A DNA stretch of 64,000 bases from JAWCQZ01 sp038869515 [NCBI: Halobacteria archaeon] (lineage in GTDB: Archaea > Halobacteriota > Syntropharchaeia > JACQPP01): positions 155,306 through 219,305 of the forward strand of contig JAWCQZ010000003.1 in assembly GCA_038869515.1 (NCBI GenBank). The letters run 5' to 3'. Every line of letters starts with the position of its first letter. Positions within the stretch are counted from its first letter, which is position 1. The notes below the pieces were generated by a model, which was not told the DNA's origin, ran no database searches, and saw nothing but the letters and a program-made list of their open reading frames with translations. The position numbers and the translations under genes were made by a program. Positions 1-7,064 of the stretch are shown in pieces.

Positions 1-364
1 ACTTCAGGAGGCCCTCGACCTCCCGCGGGGGCTCCACCTTGAACTTGCGGACGACCCGGGTGTCCTCGACGATGTTGATGGTCGCCCGGGGGGCCACCAG
101 GGCGATTTTCTGGACCTCCTGGGGCCGCAGGCGGCGGTTCTCCACCTTCACGATGTCCTTGCGGCCCATGGCGCCGCTGGGGACGTTCATCGCGATGGAG
201 ACCGTGTTCCGCTCCTTCTCGGAAATGGAGAGGATGCGGACCACCTTCAGCGCCTGCCCCGCGGGGATGTGGTCTATCACCGTCCCGTTGCGGATGGGAA
301 GGATGCGCAGCGTCTTCGGCTGGGAACCGCCGCCGGGGCCCCGGCCGTACCCACTCCGGCCCAC
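1..364 (-). CDS. pyrI: Aspartate carbamoyltransferase regulatory chain PyrI (partial; runs off left edge)
   Basis: Regulatory subunit of aspartate transcarbamoylase, which binds nucleotide effectors and partners with PyrB. About 121 residues are visible. After a Gly-rich N-terminus they include the allosteric-domain signature IRNGTVIDHIPAGQALKVV, then RNTVSIAMNVPSGAMGRKDI and an NRRL/ATINIVE stretch, as in archaeal and enteric PyrI. The family is about 150 aa, so the C-terminal four-Cys zinc domain lies outside the window. The start is a GTG at 364, two codons after the pyrB stop and in the same frame. There is no room for a separate promoter, so pyrB-pyrI is one transcript. The family is certain; the exact start is inferred. 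Confidence 0.93.
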   Translation of the reverse strand, partial: MGRSGYGRGPGGGSQPKTLRILPIRNGTVIDHIPAGQALKVVRILSISEKERNTVSIAMNVPSGAMGRKDIVKVENRRLRPQEVQKIALVAPRATINIVEDTRVVRKFKVEPPREVEGLLK

Positions 365-367
365 GGC

Positions 368-1342
368 CTAGCGCCTCCCGGCGTCGGCGCCCATCACCCG
401 CGCCAGGACCGCCATCCGCACCGGCACTCCGTAGGCCGCCTGGTGGAAGTAGCGGGCGTGGGGGGAGTCGTCGAGGGCGGGGTCCACCTCGTCCACCCGC
501 GGCAGGGGGTGGAGGACGATGAGGCGCTTCGGCGCCCCGCGGAGGGTCTCAGGGGTCAGCCGGTAGGAGCCCGCGACCTTGCGGTGCTCCTCGGGGTCGG
601 GGAACCGCTCCTTCTGGATGCGGGTCACGTAGAGCGCGTCGAGCCGGGAGAGGACTCTCTGGAGGGAGGTCGCCTCCTCGACCCGGGCCCCGGCCGCCCG
701 GACGTCCCGGAGGACCTCCCGGGGCATCCGGAGGGGCTCGGGGGAGATGAGGGTGAGGCGGGCCCGATAGAGGGCGAGGGCGTAGGCGAGGGAGTGGACC
801 GTGCGGGCGTAGCGGAGGTCCCCGACGAGGCCGACCCGGAGCCCGTGGAGCCGGCTCTCCCTCCGCAGGGTGTAGAGATCGAGGAGGGTCTGGGTCGGGT
901 GCTGGCCCGCCCCGTCGCCGGCGTTGATGATGGGGACCTTGGAGATGGCCGCGGCCATCCGGGCCGACCCTTCCTTGGGGTGGCGGAGGACGATGGCGTC
1001 CGCGTAGGCCCCCATGACGCGGATGGTGTCGCTCAGGGTCTCCCCCTTGGCCATCGAGGTGACCTCGGCGGCGTCCAGGCTGAGGACGTCCCCCCCGAGG
1101 CGCTTCATGGCCGCCTCGAAGGAGATGCGGGTCCGGGTGGAGGGCTCGAAGAAGAGGTTGGCCAGGATTTTCCCCTTCAGGAGGCCCGCGGGCGGCCTGC
1201 GCTCCATGACCTCGGCGAGGTCGAGGAAGCCGTCGAGGTCGGCGCGGGAGAAGTCCCGCATGGAGAGGATGTGCCGCGGAGGCCCGGGCAAAGGAGCGCC
1301 CCCGGAAGCGTGCGGGCCCGCCTGTCCGAGGGAACGGGTCAT
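368..1342 (-). CDS. pyrB: Aspartate carbamoyltransferase catalytic chain PyrB
   Basis: Makes N-carbamoyl-L-aspartate from carbamoyl phosphate and aspartate, the committed step of pyrimidine synthesis. The 324-aa length is slightly above the usual 305-310 because of a Gly/Pro-rich N-terminus. Visible motifs are the carbamoyl-phosphate loop FFEPSTRTRISFE, a KGETLSDTI loop, NAGDGAGQHPTQTLLDLYT, VGDLRYARTVHSL and the late LHPLPRVDEVD. The ATG at 1342 is about 28 nt downstream of a TATA-like AAGTATAAGC on this strand, so the transcript may be nearly leaderless. pyrI follows with a 3-nt gap. Other pyrimidine genes in this window (pyrK-pyrD, pyrF) are unlinked to this operon. Confidence 0.97.
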   Translation of the reverse strand: MTRSLGQAGPHASGGAPLPGPPRHILSMRDFSRADLDGFLDLAEVMERRPPAGLLKGKILANLFFEPSTRTRISFEAAMKRLGGDVLSLDAAEVTSMAKGETLSDTIRVMGAYADAIVLRHPKEGSARMAAAISKVPIINAGDGAGQHPTQTLLDLYTLRRESRLHGLRVGLVGDLRYARTVHSLAYALALYRARLTLISPEPLRMPREVLRDVRAAGARVEEATSLQRVLSRLDALYVTRIQKERFPDPEEHRKVAGSYRLTPETLRGAPKRLIVLHPLPRVDEVDPALDDSPHARYFHQAAYGVPVRMAVLARVMGADAGRR

Positions 1343-1367
1343 CCCGGGAGAACGGGGCCCCGGCAGA

Positions 1368-1398
1368 GGCTTATACTTTGCTTAAATCAGGTTTAAAT
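1368..1398. promoter_or_regulatory. Divergent promoter region for pyrB (-) and aldo/keto reductase (+)
   Basis: Two AT-rich boxes stand out in GC-rich DNA. TTATACTT (about 1371-1378) reads AAGTATAA toward pyrB. GGTTTAAATC (about 1389-1398) reads toward the reductase. Each lies 25-30 nt from the corresponding start codon, the archaeal TATA spacing for leaderless or near-leaderless mRNAs. Confidence 0.7.
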
Positions 1399-1423
1399 CC
1401 CGGCCCGGGGTGATGCTTCCTCC

Positions 1424-2431
1424 ATGAGGATGCGCACGCGGCCCCTCGGCCGCACCCCAATCAGGGTCTCCGAAATCGGCTTCGGGGTCTGGACGCTCTC
1501 GACCGGCTGGTGGGGAAACTACACCGACGAACAGGCGTGCGCGCTCCTCCGAAAGGCGTTCAAGGCCGGCATCAACTTCTTCGACGCGGCCGACACCTAC
1601 GGGAACGGGCGCGCCGAGATGCTGCTCGCGAAGGCCCTCGGCGACGTCCGGGACGAGATTGTCATCGCGACCAAGTTCGGCTACGACTTCTACTCCCACC
1701 CGGGCCGGGACGGGCAGCGGGAATTGCCCCAGAACTGGTCGCCGCAATACGCGGAAGAGGCCCTCCGCAAGAGCCTGGAGCGCCTCCACACCGACCGGGT
1801 GGACTTCTACCAGTTGCACAACCCGCGCCTCGACGCCCTTCAGGACCCCGCCCTCTTCGAGACGATGGACCGGCTGAAGGAGCAGGGGATGGTCCGGTCG
1901 GTAGGGGCCGCCCTGGGACCCGCCCTGCAAGAGAGGCAAATCGCCGAGGGGCGGTTCGCCCTCCGGACCCGCAGGATGGCGGGCGTCCAAATCATCTACA
2001 ACATGCTGGAGCAGACCCTGGGCCGCGCCCTCTTCCCCCTGGCCCGGGAGCACGGCGGCGCCCTTCTCGTCCGCGTCCCCCACGCCTCGGGGATGCTGGA
2101 GGGCTCCATGAGCGGCGAGGAGAAATTCGGCCCCGGGGACCACCGGTCCCACCGGGTCAACGACCCCCAGAAGCAGCAGCGGTGGGCAGAAATGAAGAAG
2201 AAGGCCGACGCCCTGGCCGAGTTCCTGACCCGGGACATGACCCTGGGGCAGGCGGCCCTCAAGTTCATCCTCATGCAGGATCCGGTCGCCACAGTCCTCC
2301 CCAACATCTACACCGAGGCGCAACTGGAGGAGTTCGTCCGCGCCTCGGGGGTCCGGGACCTCACCCGGAGCGAGATGGCGCGCATCGAGCAGATTTGCGC
2401 CCCACCCGTGGCCGTGGTTCGCAACCCGTGA
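1424..2431 (+). CDS. Aldo/keto reductase
   Basis: NADPH-dependent oxidoreductase of the AKR superfamily, 335 aa, (beta/alpha)8 barrel. The N-terminal pattern PLGRTPIRVSEIGFGVWTL is typical of bacterial and archaeal AKRs. The catalytic residues are recognisable: Asp and Tyr in FFDAADTYGNGRAE, Lys in IVIATKFGYD and His in DFYQLHNPR. The C-terminus has the cofactor-binding helix region (QDPVATVLPNIYTEAQLEEF). The substrate cannot be told from sequence. The ATG at 1424 is 26-28 nt downstream of a TATA box. The stop overlaps the GTG start of the following methyltransferase (GTGA), so the two are probably co-translated. Confidence 0.93.
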   Translation: MRMRTRPLGRTPIRVSEIGFGVWTLSTGWWGNYTDEQACALLRKAFKAGINFFDAADTYGNGRAEMLLAKALGDVRDEIVIATKFGYDFYSHPGRDGQRELPQNWSPQYAEEALRKSLERLHTDRVDFYQLHNPRLDALQDPALFETMDRLKEQGMVRSVGAALGPALQERQIAEGRFALRTRRMAGVQIIYNMLEQTLGRALFPLAREHGGALLVRVPHASGMLEGSMSGEEKFGPGDHRSHRVNDPQKQQRWAEMKKKADALAEFLTRDMTLGQAALKFILMQDPVATVLPNIYTEAQLEEFVRASGVRDLTRSEMARIEQICAPPVAVVRNP

Positions 2432-3120
2432 CGGGGCCGCACCTCCGCCACGGCCACTCCGCGGACGACCCCCGCGCGCTGGCTCACGAGGTCGGCTCCA
2501 ACTTCTGGAGCCTCGTGGCACGAGAGGACCTGAAGGCCGAGACCGTCCTCGACGTCGGCTGCGGGACCGGGAGCGCGACCCGCCGCCTCGCCACCGTGGC
2601 GAGGAGGGTCGTCGGGCTCGACGTGGACCCGAAAGCCCTCGACCGCGCGAAGCGGGAGGCGGAGGAGTGCCGGGTGAAGAACGTGGAGTTCGTCCAGGGG
2701 GACGCGACCGCGGCGGACTATGCGAAATTCGGGCCGCTGGCCATGGTGACCTCCCACTATTTCATGGAGGATGGGGTGGTCCGGCGCGCCGGGGCCGCCC
2801 TCCCCCGGGGCGGGACCCTCGTCTTCGCCTGCTTCCACCCGGACCGCTACCGGGAGGCGGGCATCGAGTCGAGGTTCGGCTACTCGGAGGAGCGGATGCG
2901 GGGCCTTCTCGAAGAATCGGGCTTCGCGGTCGAGGCCCTCCTCGTGGAGCGCGAGAGGGCCCGGGTCGCCTCCTACGGGGAGGCCTGCATGGTCTTCGGG
3001 GAGCGGGCGGTCCGGCGGTGGAAGGAGGACGGCCGGTGGGAGGCGGTGGCGCGGTTCATCGACCGGGGCGGCGGGATGGTGACGCTCGCCACGCTGGTGG
3101 GCAAGGGACGAAAAATCTGA
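2428..3120 (+). CDS. Class I SAM-dependent methyltransferase
   Basis: A 230-aa protein with a Rossmann-fold methyltransferase core. Motif I is TVLDVGCGTGSATRRLA, the acidic end of strand 2 is VVGLDVDPKALDRAK, and NVEFVQGDATAADYAKF is motif II. The C-terminal half (FACFHPDRYREAGI, FGYSEERMRGLLEESGF) resembles the Methyltransf_11/25 groups, but the substrate is not identifiable. The start is a GTG whose last two bases belong to the stop of the upstream reductase. A longer upstream reading in this frame lies inside the reductase gene and is rejected. The only neighbouring clue is coupling to an aldo/keto reductase. Confidence 0.85.
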   Translation: MTGPHLRHGHSADDPRALAHEVGSNFWSLVAREDLKAETVLDVGCGTGSATRRLATVARRVVGLDVDPKALDRAKREAEECRVKNVEFVQGDATAADYAKFGPLAMVTSHYFMEDGVVRRAGAALPRGGTLVFACFHPDRYREAGIESRFGYSEERMRGLLEESGFAVEALLVERERARVASYGEACMVFGERAVRRWKEDGRWEAVARFIDRGGGMVTLATLVGKGRKI

Positions 3121-3121
3121 G

Positions 3122-3487
3122 TCAGGCCTGCTCGACCATCCGCTCCACCCACTCCAGGGCCCTTTCCAGGCTCTCGAAGTTCTGGCACTCCCCCCCGGCC
3201 TCATCGCGGCCCGCCGGGTCCGCCGGCCGGAAGGTGTCGCGGGTAGTGACGTCCCGGACCCGGTAGCCGGCGGGGGTCTTCTCGACGGTGATGGTCCGGA
3301 CCGTAGCATCGCCGCCCGCGTAGGAGGCGGCGAGGGTCTTCCGGAACCTCACCTGCGAGACCCCGAGACGCCAGAAGATTTCCATGGAGTAGTCATCGTG
3401 GCTCTTTCGAAGTCGGGCGCAGGCAGGGCTGCGGCGGACACCTTCCTGCAATTCGCGGATTTCCGCGTCAATGGCCCGGCGGTCCAT
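3122..3487 (-). CDS. Hypothetical protein (121 aa)
   Basis: I do not recognise the family. The protein is soluble and charged. A helical N-terminus (MDRRAIDAEIRELQEGVRRS) is followed by a probable beta-rich middle (TVRTITVEKTPAGYRVRDVTT) and a C-terminal amphipathic helix (FESLERALEWVERMVEQA). It lies 2 nt after the GNAT gene at the end of the tatD-hflX-GNAT run, so it is probably the last cistron. Its 3' end almost touches the convergent methyltransferase stop, with one base between the genes. Confidence 0.7.
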   Translation of the reverse strand: MDRRAIDAEIRELQEGVRRSPACARLRKSHDDYSMEIFWRLGVSQVRFRKTLAASYAGGDATVRTITVEKTPAGYRVRDVTTRDTFRPADPAGRDEAGGECQNFESLERALEWVERMVEQA

Positions 3488-3489
3488 GG

Positions 3490-4104
3490 CTATCCGTGCG
3501 GGGATTTTTGCAGGAGCCCGATGGGGAACGGCAGCGGCTTCGGTCCCGGCAGGAGACCGGCCTCGGCCCTCCGCATCACCAGGGCGTCGACTCCGTCGCT
3601 GTAGTATCCGGGGAGACGGCCCGCCGGTTCGAAGCCGAACCGCCGGTAGAGGGCCTGGGCGGGCCCGTTGTCCATCCGCACCTCCAGGCGCACAGCGGAA
3701 ATCCCCTCGGCCCGGTAGAGGTCGAGGGCGCGCTGGAGGAGCGCGGCGGCCACCCCCCGCTTCCGGTGGGCGGGGTCCACTGCGAGAGAGAAGATGCGGC
3801 CTTCCAACAACCGCCCCGAACTCTCGCGTTCCGAAGCGAAATGGGGTTGAGGCGAGGCCCGCGACCCGTCCCGTTCACATCTCGAAACGCGAGGGTCGCG
3901 GGCCGAGAGGGGCGGTTGGTCCTCCGCCAGGGCCGCCACGATGTAGCCGACCACGAGGCCGTCCGCCTCGGCCACGTAGAAGCCGTCGCTGGCCATCTCG
4001 TAGAGTTGGATGAAGAGGGGGGCGTAGTCCTCCGCGAACGCGGCCCGCTCGATGGCGACGACCCGCGAGAAGTCCTCAGGACGGAACAGCCGCACCCGGA
4101 GCAT
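3490..4104 (-). CDS. GNAT N-acetyltransferase, RimI/Ard1-like, carrying a palindrome-encoded insertion
   Basis: Acetyl-CoA-dependent N-acetyltransferase of 204 aa, against about 150-165 for RimI-type enzymes. The core is clear: LFRPEDFSRVVAIERAAF, GFYVAEADGLVVGYIV, IFSLAVDPAHRKRGVAAALL (the acetyl-CoA loop, here RKRGVA) and RLEVRMDNGPAQALYRRFGF. Peptide N-termini such as ribosomal S18 are the likely substrate by family. Residues 63-99 interrupt the strands before the acetyl-CoA loop with a low-complexity Arg/Ser/Pro stretch. The DNA encoding exactly this stretch is a 109-nt palindrome (3809-3917). The start overlaps the hflX 3' end by 29 nt, so the gene belongs to the tatD-hflX operon. Confidence 0.9.
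   Translation of the reverse strand: MLRVRLFRPEDFSRVVAIERAAFAEDYAPLFIQLYEMASDGFYVAEADGLVVGYIVAALAEDQPPLSARDPRVSRCERDGSRASPQPHFASERESSGRLLEGRIFSLAVDPAHRKRGVAAALLQRALDLYRAEGISAVRLEVRMDNGPAQALYRRFGFEPAGRLPGYYSDGVDALVMRRAEAGLLPGPKPLPFPIGLLQKSPHG
3809..3917. repeat. Palindromic insertion inside the GNAT gene
   Basis: Nested inverted repeats. AACCGCCCC (3809-3817) pairs with GGGGCGGTT (3909-3917). CTCTCG (3821-3826) pairs with CGAGAG (3904-3909). GGCCCGCGACCC (3856-3867) pairs perfectly with GGGTCGCGGGCC (3893-3904). An alternative pairing is CTCGCGTT (3823-3830) with AACGCGAG (3886-3893). The element is in frame and corresponds to residues 63-99 of the acetyltransferase. It looks like a mobile palindromic element that stays open when translated. 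Confidence 0.75.
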
Positions 4105-5164
4105 CCTTCACCAATCCCGCCAGACGGGATTTGAGTTCCGCCATCCCCTCCCCGGTCCGCGCCGAGACCGCCACGCTCTCCAGCCCCCCGGCCTGCGGGA
4201 GGCGGCCGCCGTCGGCCCGGTCCACCTTGCTCCAGACCAGAAGGACGCGGTCGGGGTCCACCTTCAGGTGGCCCAGGACGCGGCGGGCCTCCCACAGTTT
4301 CCGCTCGGCCACCGCCGGGGGCTCGGAGGCGTCCACCACGAGGAGGACGCGGTCGGCGGCCCGCACCTCCTCCAGGGTCAGATCGAAGGAGGCGACGATC
4401 TCCTCCAGGTCGTCCATCGCCTGCACGAGGCCGATGGAGTCGGCGACAAAAACGGGGGCCGGGGAATGGAGGCGCCCGACCTTGGAGGAGAGGGTCGTGA
4501 AAGGGTGGTCCGCGACCTCCTGGCTCCCCCGGGTCAGGGCGTTGAAGAGTGTGGACTTTCCCGCGTTGTAGAATCCGGTGAGGGCGACCAGGGGCCCCTT
4601 GCCCGCCCGGGCCTTGCGGTGGAGCCCGCGCTGCCTCTGGACCGATTTCAGCCTCTCGGAGGTCCGGCGGACGACCGCCCGCATCTGCTTCACCTCCCGG
4701 AGGTAGGCGAACTCCCCGCGGCCCTTGGGCCCGGGCTGCTCGCCCTTCAGCCTCTCGGAGGCGCGGAACCGCTCGACCGGGAAGCGCTTCCGCAGGAGGG
4801 CGAGTTCAATCTGCATCTTGGCCTCGGGGGTGCGCGCGTTCTTGCGGAAGAGTTCCAGGATCAACTCGGCCCGGTCGAGGACCGTGCGCTCGAGGGTCTT
4901 CTCGAGGTCGTATTTCTGCCGGGAGGTGAGACGGTCCCAGAAGACGACGACCGCGTCGGGAGCGGCGTCGAGCCGGGACTTCACCTCCTCCACCTTCCCG
5001 GCCCCCACCAGGAATTTGGGGTCGGGCCTCGCCCGCGTCTGGGTGACCCGGTCGAGGACCGCGTAGCCCGCTGCCCGGGCGATGGCCTCCATCTCCTCCA
5101 TGCGGCTCGTCCAGACATCGGGGTCGCCGGGGCCCTGGCGGAGCATCACGAGCAGGGCCTTCAT
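4076..5164 (-). CDS. hflX: HflX-like ribosome-associated GTPase
   Basis: Translational GTPase of the HflX family, 362 aa; the family binds 50S subunits and rescues stalled ribosomes. The N-terminal HflX domain (residues 1-100) contains FLVGAGKVEEVK. The coiled-coil linker (105-185) carries the family signature ARTPEAKMQIELALLRKRF. The G domain starts near 193: P-loop GFYNAGKST (197-205), switch/G3 DSIGL (242-246, where bacteria have DTVGF) and G4 SKVD (312-315, for NKxD). The ATG at 5164 is chosen because it opens directly into the conserved domain; a longer reading would enter tatD. It lies 31 nt after tatD and overlaps the GNAT gene. Confidence 0.93.
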   Translation of the reverse strand: MKALLVMLRQGPGDPDVWTSRMEEMEAIARAAGYAVLDRVTQTRARPDPKFLVGAGKVEEVKSRLDAAPDAVVVFWDRLTSRQKYDLEKTLERTVLDRAELILELFRKNARTPEAKMQIELALLRKRFPVERFRASERLKGEQPGPKGRGEFAYLREVKQMRAVVRRTSERLKSVQRQRGLHRKARAGKGPLVALTGFYNAGKSTLFNALTRGSQEVADHPFTTLSSKVGRLHSPAPVFVADSIGLVQAMDDLEEIVASFDLTLEEVRAADRVLLVVDASEPPAVAERKLWEARRVLGHLKVDPDRVLLVWSKVDRADGGRLPQAGGLESVAVSARTGEGMAELKSRLAGLVKDAPGAAVPS

Positions 5165-5195
5165 CCCATTGCTTGTTGGATGATGTTGAAAAACG

Positions 5196-6008
5196 TTATT
5201 CAAAAAACCGGAAGAACCGGACTGCGTTCTCCGCGGTCGCACGGGCCACCCGGGCGGGGTCCTCGCCCCGGAACTCCGCGACGGCCCGGCAGACCCCGGC
5301 GACGTCGCCGGGCTCGGTCCGCTCACCGAGGCCGAAGAACGGAGCATCGGTCTCGACGACCAGGCTCTCCAGCGGGGCGGATTCCGCGGCCCGTTTCGGA
5401 TTCTTGAACTTGGCCACGTTGGGGGCGATGCTGACGAGGTGGCCCCGGGAGGCCGCCTCGAGGGCGAGGCTCCGGGAGGCGGTCCAGCAGTGAAACTGGC
5501 ACGGGACCCCGGAGTCGAGAACGCGCCGGTAGTCCTCCTCCGGCGCGTTCCGCATATGGAGGACCGCGGGGAGGCGCAACTCCTTCGCCAGGTCCAGGAA
5601 GCGGTCCGCCACCTCACCCATCCGCTTCTGCTGGGCGGGCTCGCGGACCCACTTGTAGTCGAAGCCGAACTCCCCCACCGCGACCATCTGCCCCCGGAGG
5701 TCCCGCAAACGGTCCATGTAATCCTGAATCGCTGCGCCGGTGGTGCGCAGGAGCGCGGAGGGGTGGAGGCCCAGAGCCGCGTGGACGAAACCGGGGTGCG
5801 CCCGGCGAAGGGCGAGGACCGGCTCCACCTCTTCCGGGGAGCAGGCGCTTACGACCACCCCCGCGAGACCCTCCCGGGCCCGGGCCAAGACCGAGTCGCG
5901 GTCGGAGTCGAAGGCCGGGTGGTGGAGGTGGCAGTGGGCGTCTATGGGCGCAAAATCGCAGCCCTCGCTCGCTGCGCTCTCTCGGGCGCGATTTTGCAAG
6001 GTTGCCAT
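5196..6008 (-). CDS. tatD: TatD-family metal-dependent hydrolase/DNase
   Basis: Amidohydrolase-fold metal hydrolase of the TatD family (270 aa); characterised members are Mg-dependent DNases. Metal and active-site motifs in order: IDAHCHLHHP, AALGLHPSALL, VAVGEFGFDYKW, LPAVLHMRN, CQFHCWTASR and VVETDAPFF. Family members normally begin a few residues before the DxHxH motif. Here the only in-frame start is the ATG at 6008, which adds about 20 residues, and residues 5-20 are encoded by a palindrome (5950-5997). This is the first gene of an operon with hflX, the GNAT and a small hypothetical gene. Confidence 0.93.
   Translation of the reverse strand: MATLQNRARESAASEGCDFAPIDAHCHLHHPAFDSDRDSVLARAREGLAGVVVSACSPEEVEPVLALRRAHPGFVHAALGLHPSALLRTTGAAIQDYMDRLRDLRGQMVAVGEFGFDYKWVREPAQQKRMGEVADRFLDLAKELRLPAVLHMRNAPEEDYRRVLDSGVPCQFHCWTASRSLALEAASRGHLVSIAPNVAKFKNPKRAAESAPLESLVVETDAPFFGLGERTEPGDVAGVCRAVAEFRGEDPARVARATAENAVRFFRFFE
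5950..5997. repeat. Palindrome at the 5' end of tatD
   Basis: Perfect 10-bp arms GCAAAATCGC (5950-5959) and GCGATTTTGC (5988-5997). The spacer on the minus strand carries GAGAGCGCAGCGAGCG. The identical arm pair occurs at 28553-28592, and the spacer string recurs at 28601-28616. It is translated in frame as the tatD N-terminus. Confidence 0.8.
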
Positions 6009-6028
6009 GTGTGAATTCCAGGGGCCGG

Positions 6029-6042
6029 GGCTTTAAAAGGAA
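6029..6042. promoter_or_regulatory. Bidirectional TATA box (tatD / membrane winged-helix gene)
   Basis: CTTTAAAAGG at 6031-6040 reads as a TATA box on both strands. It is about 25 nt from the tatD ATG (6008) on the minus strand and about 23 nt from the ATG at 6059 on the plus strand, so both transcripts would be leaderless. Confidence 0.7.
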
Positions 6043-6058
6043 GAGGGATACCCTCCCC

Positions 6059-6814
6059 ATGCGCTGGCGGGCCCTGCCCCTGCTGCTTCTCCTCGCCCTC
6101 CCCACGGCGGGCCTCCGGCTCACCGGCCAGCTCTACGAACTGGGGCCGGGACCCGACCTTCAGCCTGCCACGGAGACCCTGGTGGTGGAAGCCCGCAGCA
6201 ACGGGGAGCTTTCGGGCCGGACCGTGGCAAGCCGGGGAGCCTACACCCTCGAACTGGGGCCCGGGGAGTATCGCATCCTCGCCCTCTCCCCCGCCGGCGA
6301 GGTCCGGGCCAGCGAGAACGTGAGCCTCCGGGCCGACGCCCGGCTGGACCTCATTCTCCTCCCCTCCCTCGACCTTCCGGACCTTCCTCTGAACGAGAGC
6401 CTCCTGGGGAACCTGACCCTTCCCGCAGGGAGGGGGGAGAGGAGCCTCCTCTGGGCCGGCGGTGTGGCCGTGGCCGCTGCGGCTGCGGGCGCGCTCCTGC
6501 TCCTCCGGCTCCGGAAGCGGAGGTCCGAGGTCGCGCCTCCGCCCTCGCCGGGGGGCCTCCCGGACGACCTCCAGGCCATGCTCCGCGCCCTGGAGCGGGA
6601 GGGGGGCCGGACGACCCAGAAGGAGTTGCGGAGGCACCTGGGCTACTCGGAGGCGAAGGTCAGCCTCATGGTCGCCGACCTGGAGAACCGCGGGCTCGTC
6701 CGGAAGTTCAAGGTGGGGCGGGGCAACATCGTGGTCCTGGAGAAGGGCCCGGAGGGCTCCTCCCAGCCGCCGAAGGCCCCGCAAAGCGACCGGAAGCAAA
6801 ATGAAGGGTCGTAA
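6059..6814 (+). CDS. Membrane-anchored winged-helix transcriptional regulator with extracytoplasmic domain
   Basis: A 251-aa one-component sensor architecture. A signal/N-anchor (MRWRALPLLLLLALPTAG) is followed by an extracytoplasmic beta-rich domain (about 22-135) resembling a carboxypeptidase regulatory-like fold (GAYTLELGPGEYRILALSPAG). A transmembrane helix at about 140-163 comes next, then an RLRKRR stop-transfer signal. The cytoplasmic winged helix is at about 175-235 (TTQKELRRHLGYSEAKVSLMV, LENRGLVRKFKVGRGNIVVL). This layout is common in Thermoplasmata and haloarchaea, where the target genes are usually unknown. The ATG at 6059 is chosen over 6002 because it directly precedes the signal peptide and fits the TATA spacing. 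It lies divergent from tatD. Confidence 0.82.
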   Translation: MRWRALPLLLLLALPTAGLRLTGQLYELGPGPDLQPATETLVVEARSNGELSGRTVASRGAYTLELGPGEYRILALSPAGEVRASENVSLRADARLDLILLPSLDLPDLPLNESLLGNLTLPAGRGERSLLWAGGVAVAAAAAGALLLLRLRKRRSEVAPPPSPGGLPDDLQAMLRALEREGGRTTQKELRRHLGYSEAKVSLMVADLENRGLVRKFKVGRGNIVVLEKGPEGSSQPPKAPQSDRKQNEGS

Positions 6815-6815
6815 A

Positions 6816-6847
6816 GTTTTTTCGCGCTTGAAGAGTGCGAAAAAAAC
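6816..6847 (+). terminator. Stop-proximal hairpin with T-runs
   Basis: GTTTTTTCGC (6816-6825) pairs with GCGAAAAAAAC (6837-6847), starting 2 nt after the stop codon at 6812-6814. The arms carry six Ts or As, so it could end transcription by a U-tract on either strand. It is one of several hairpins placed right after stop codons in this window. Confidence 0.6.
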
Positions 6848-7003
6848 GAGGGTCTTTATCCGATTCCCAATGAGAGGCATGTCCGGCCATGTCGGACGAG
6901 CGGATTCCGAACCGCGAAGCAGCCGCATTCCGGAAGGGCCGGGCGCCGGATTCCCGACCCAAAACCGGCAAGCAGAGCCGCGTCGCGGGAGGGTCTGTTT
7001 GCC

Positions 7004-7061
7004 CCGACATCTTTAAGCCACTGGGGGGAGATTTCCCCCTGTCAAATGGACGGGAGGTGAG
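7004..7061 (+). promoter_or_regulatory. Promoter and Shine-Dalgarno site of the LEA-like gene
   Basis: A TATA-like CATCTTTAAGCC lies at about 7007-7018. A strong Shine-Dalgarno GGGAGGTGAG follows just before the ATG at 7065, giving a leader of about 25 nt. This leadered arrangement contrasts with the mostly leaderless genes around it and suggests high expression. The rest of 6848-7003 shows no gene. Confidence 0.6.
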
Positions 7062-7064
7062 ACA

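Noticed and set aside
269-1396. Long plus-strand open frame (375 codons) opposite pyrB
   Set aside because: Antisense to a certain gene; composition is the Gly/Arg/Pro/Val-rich pattern produced by reading GC-rich codons backwards, with no motifs.
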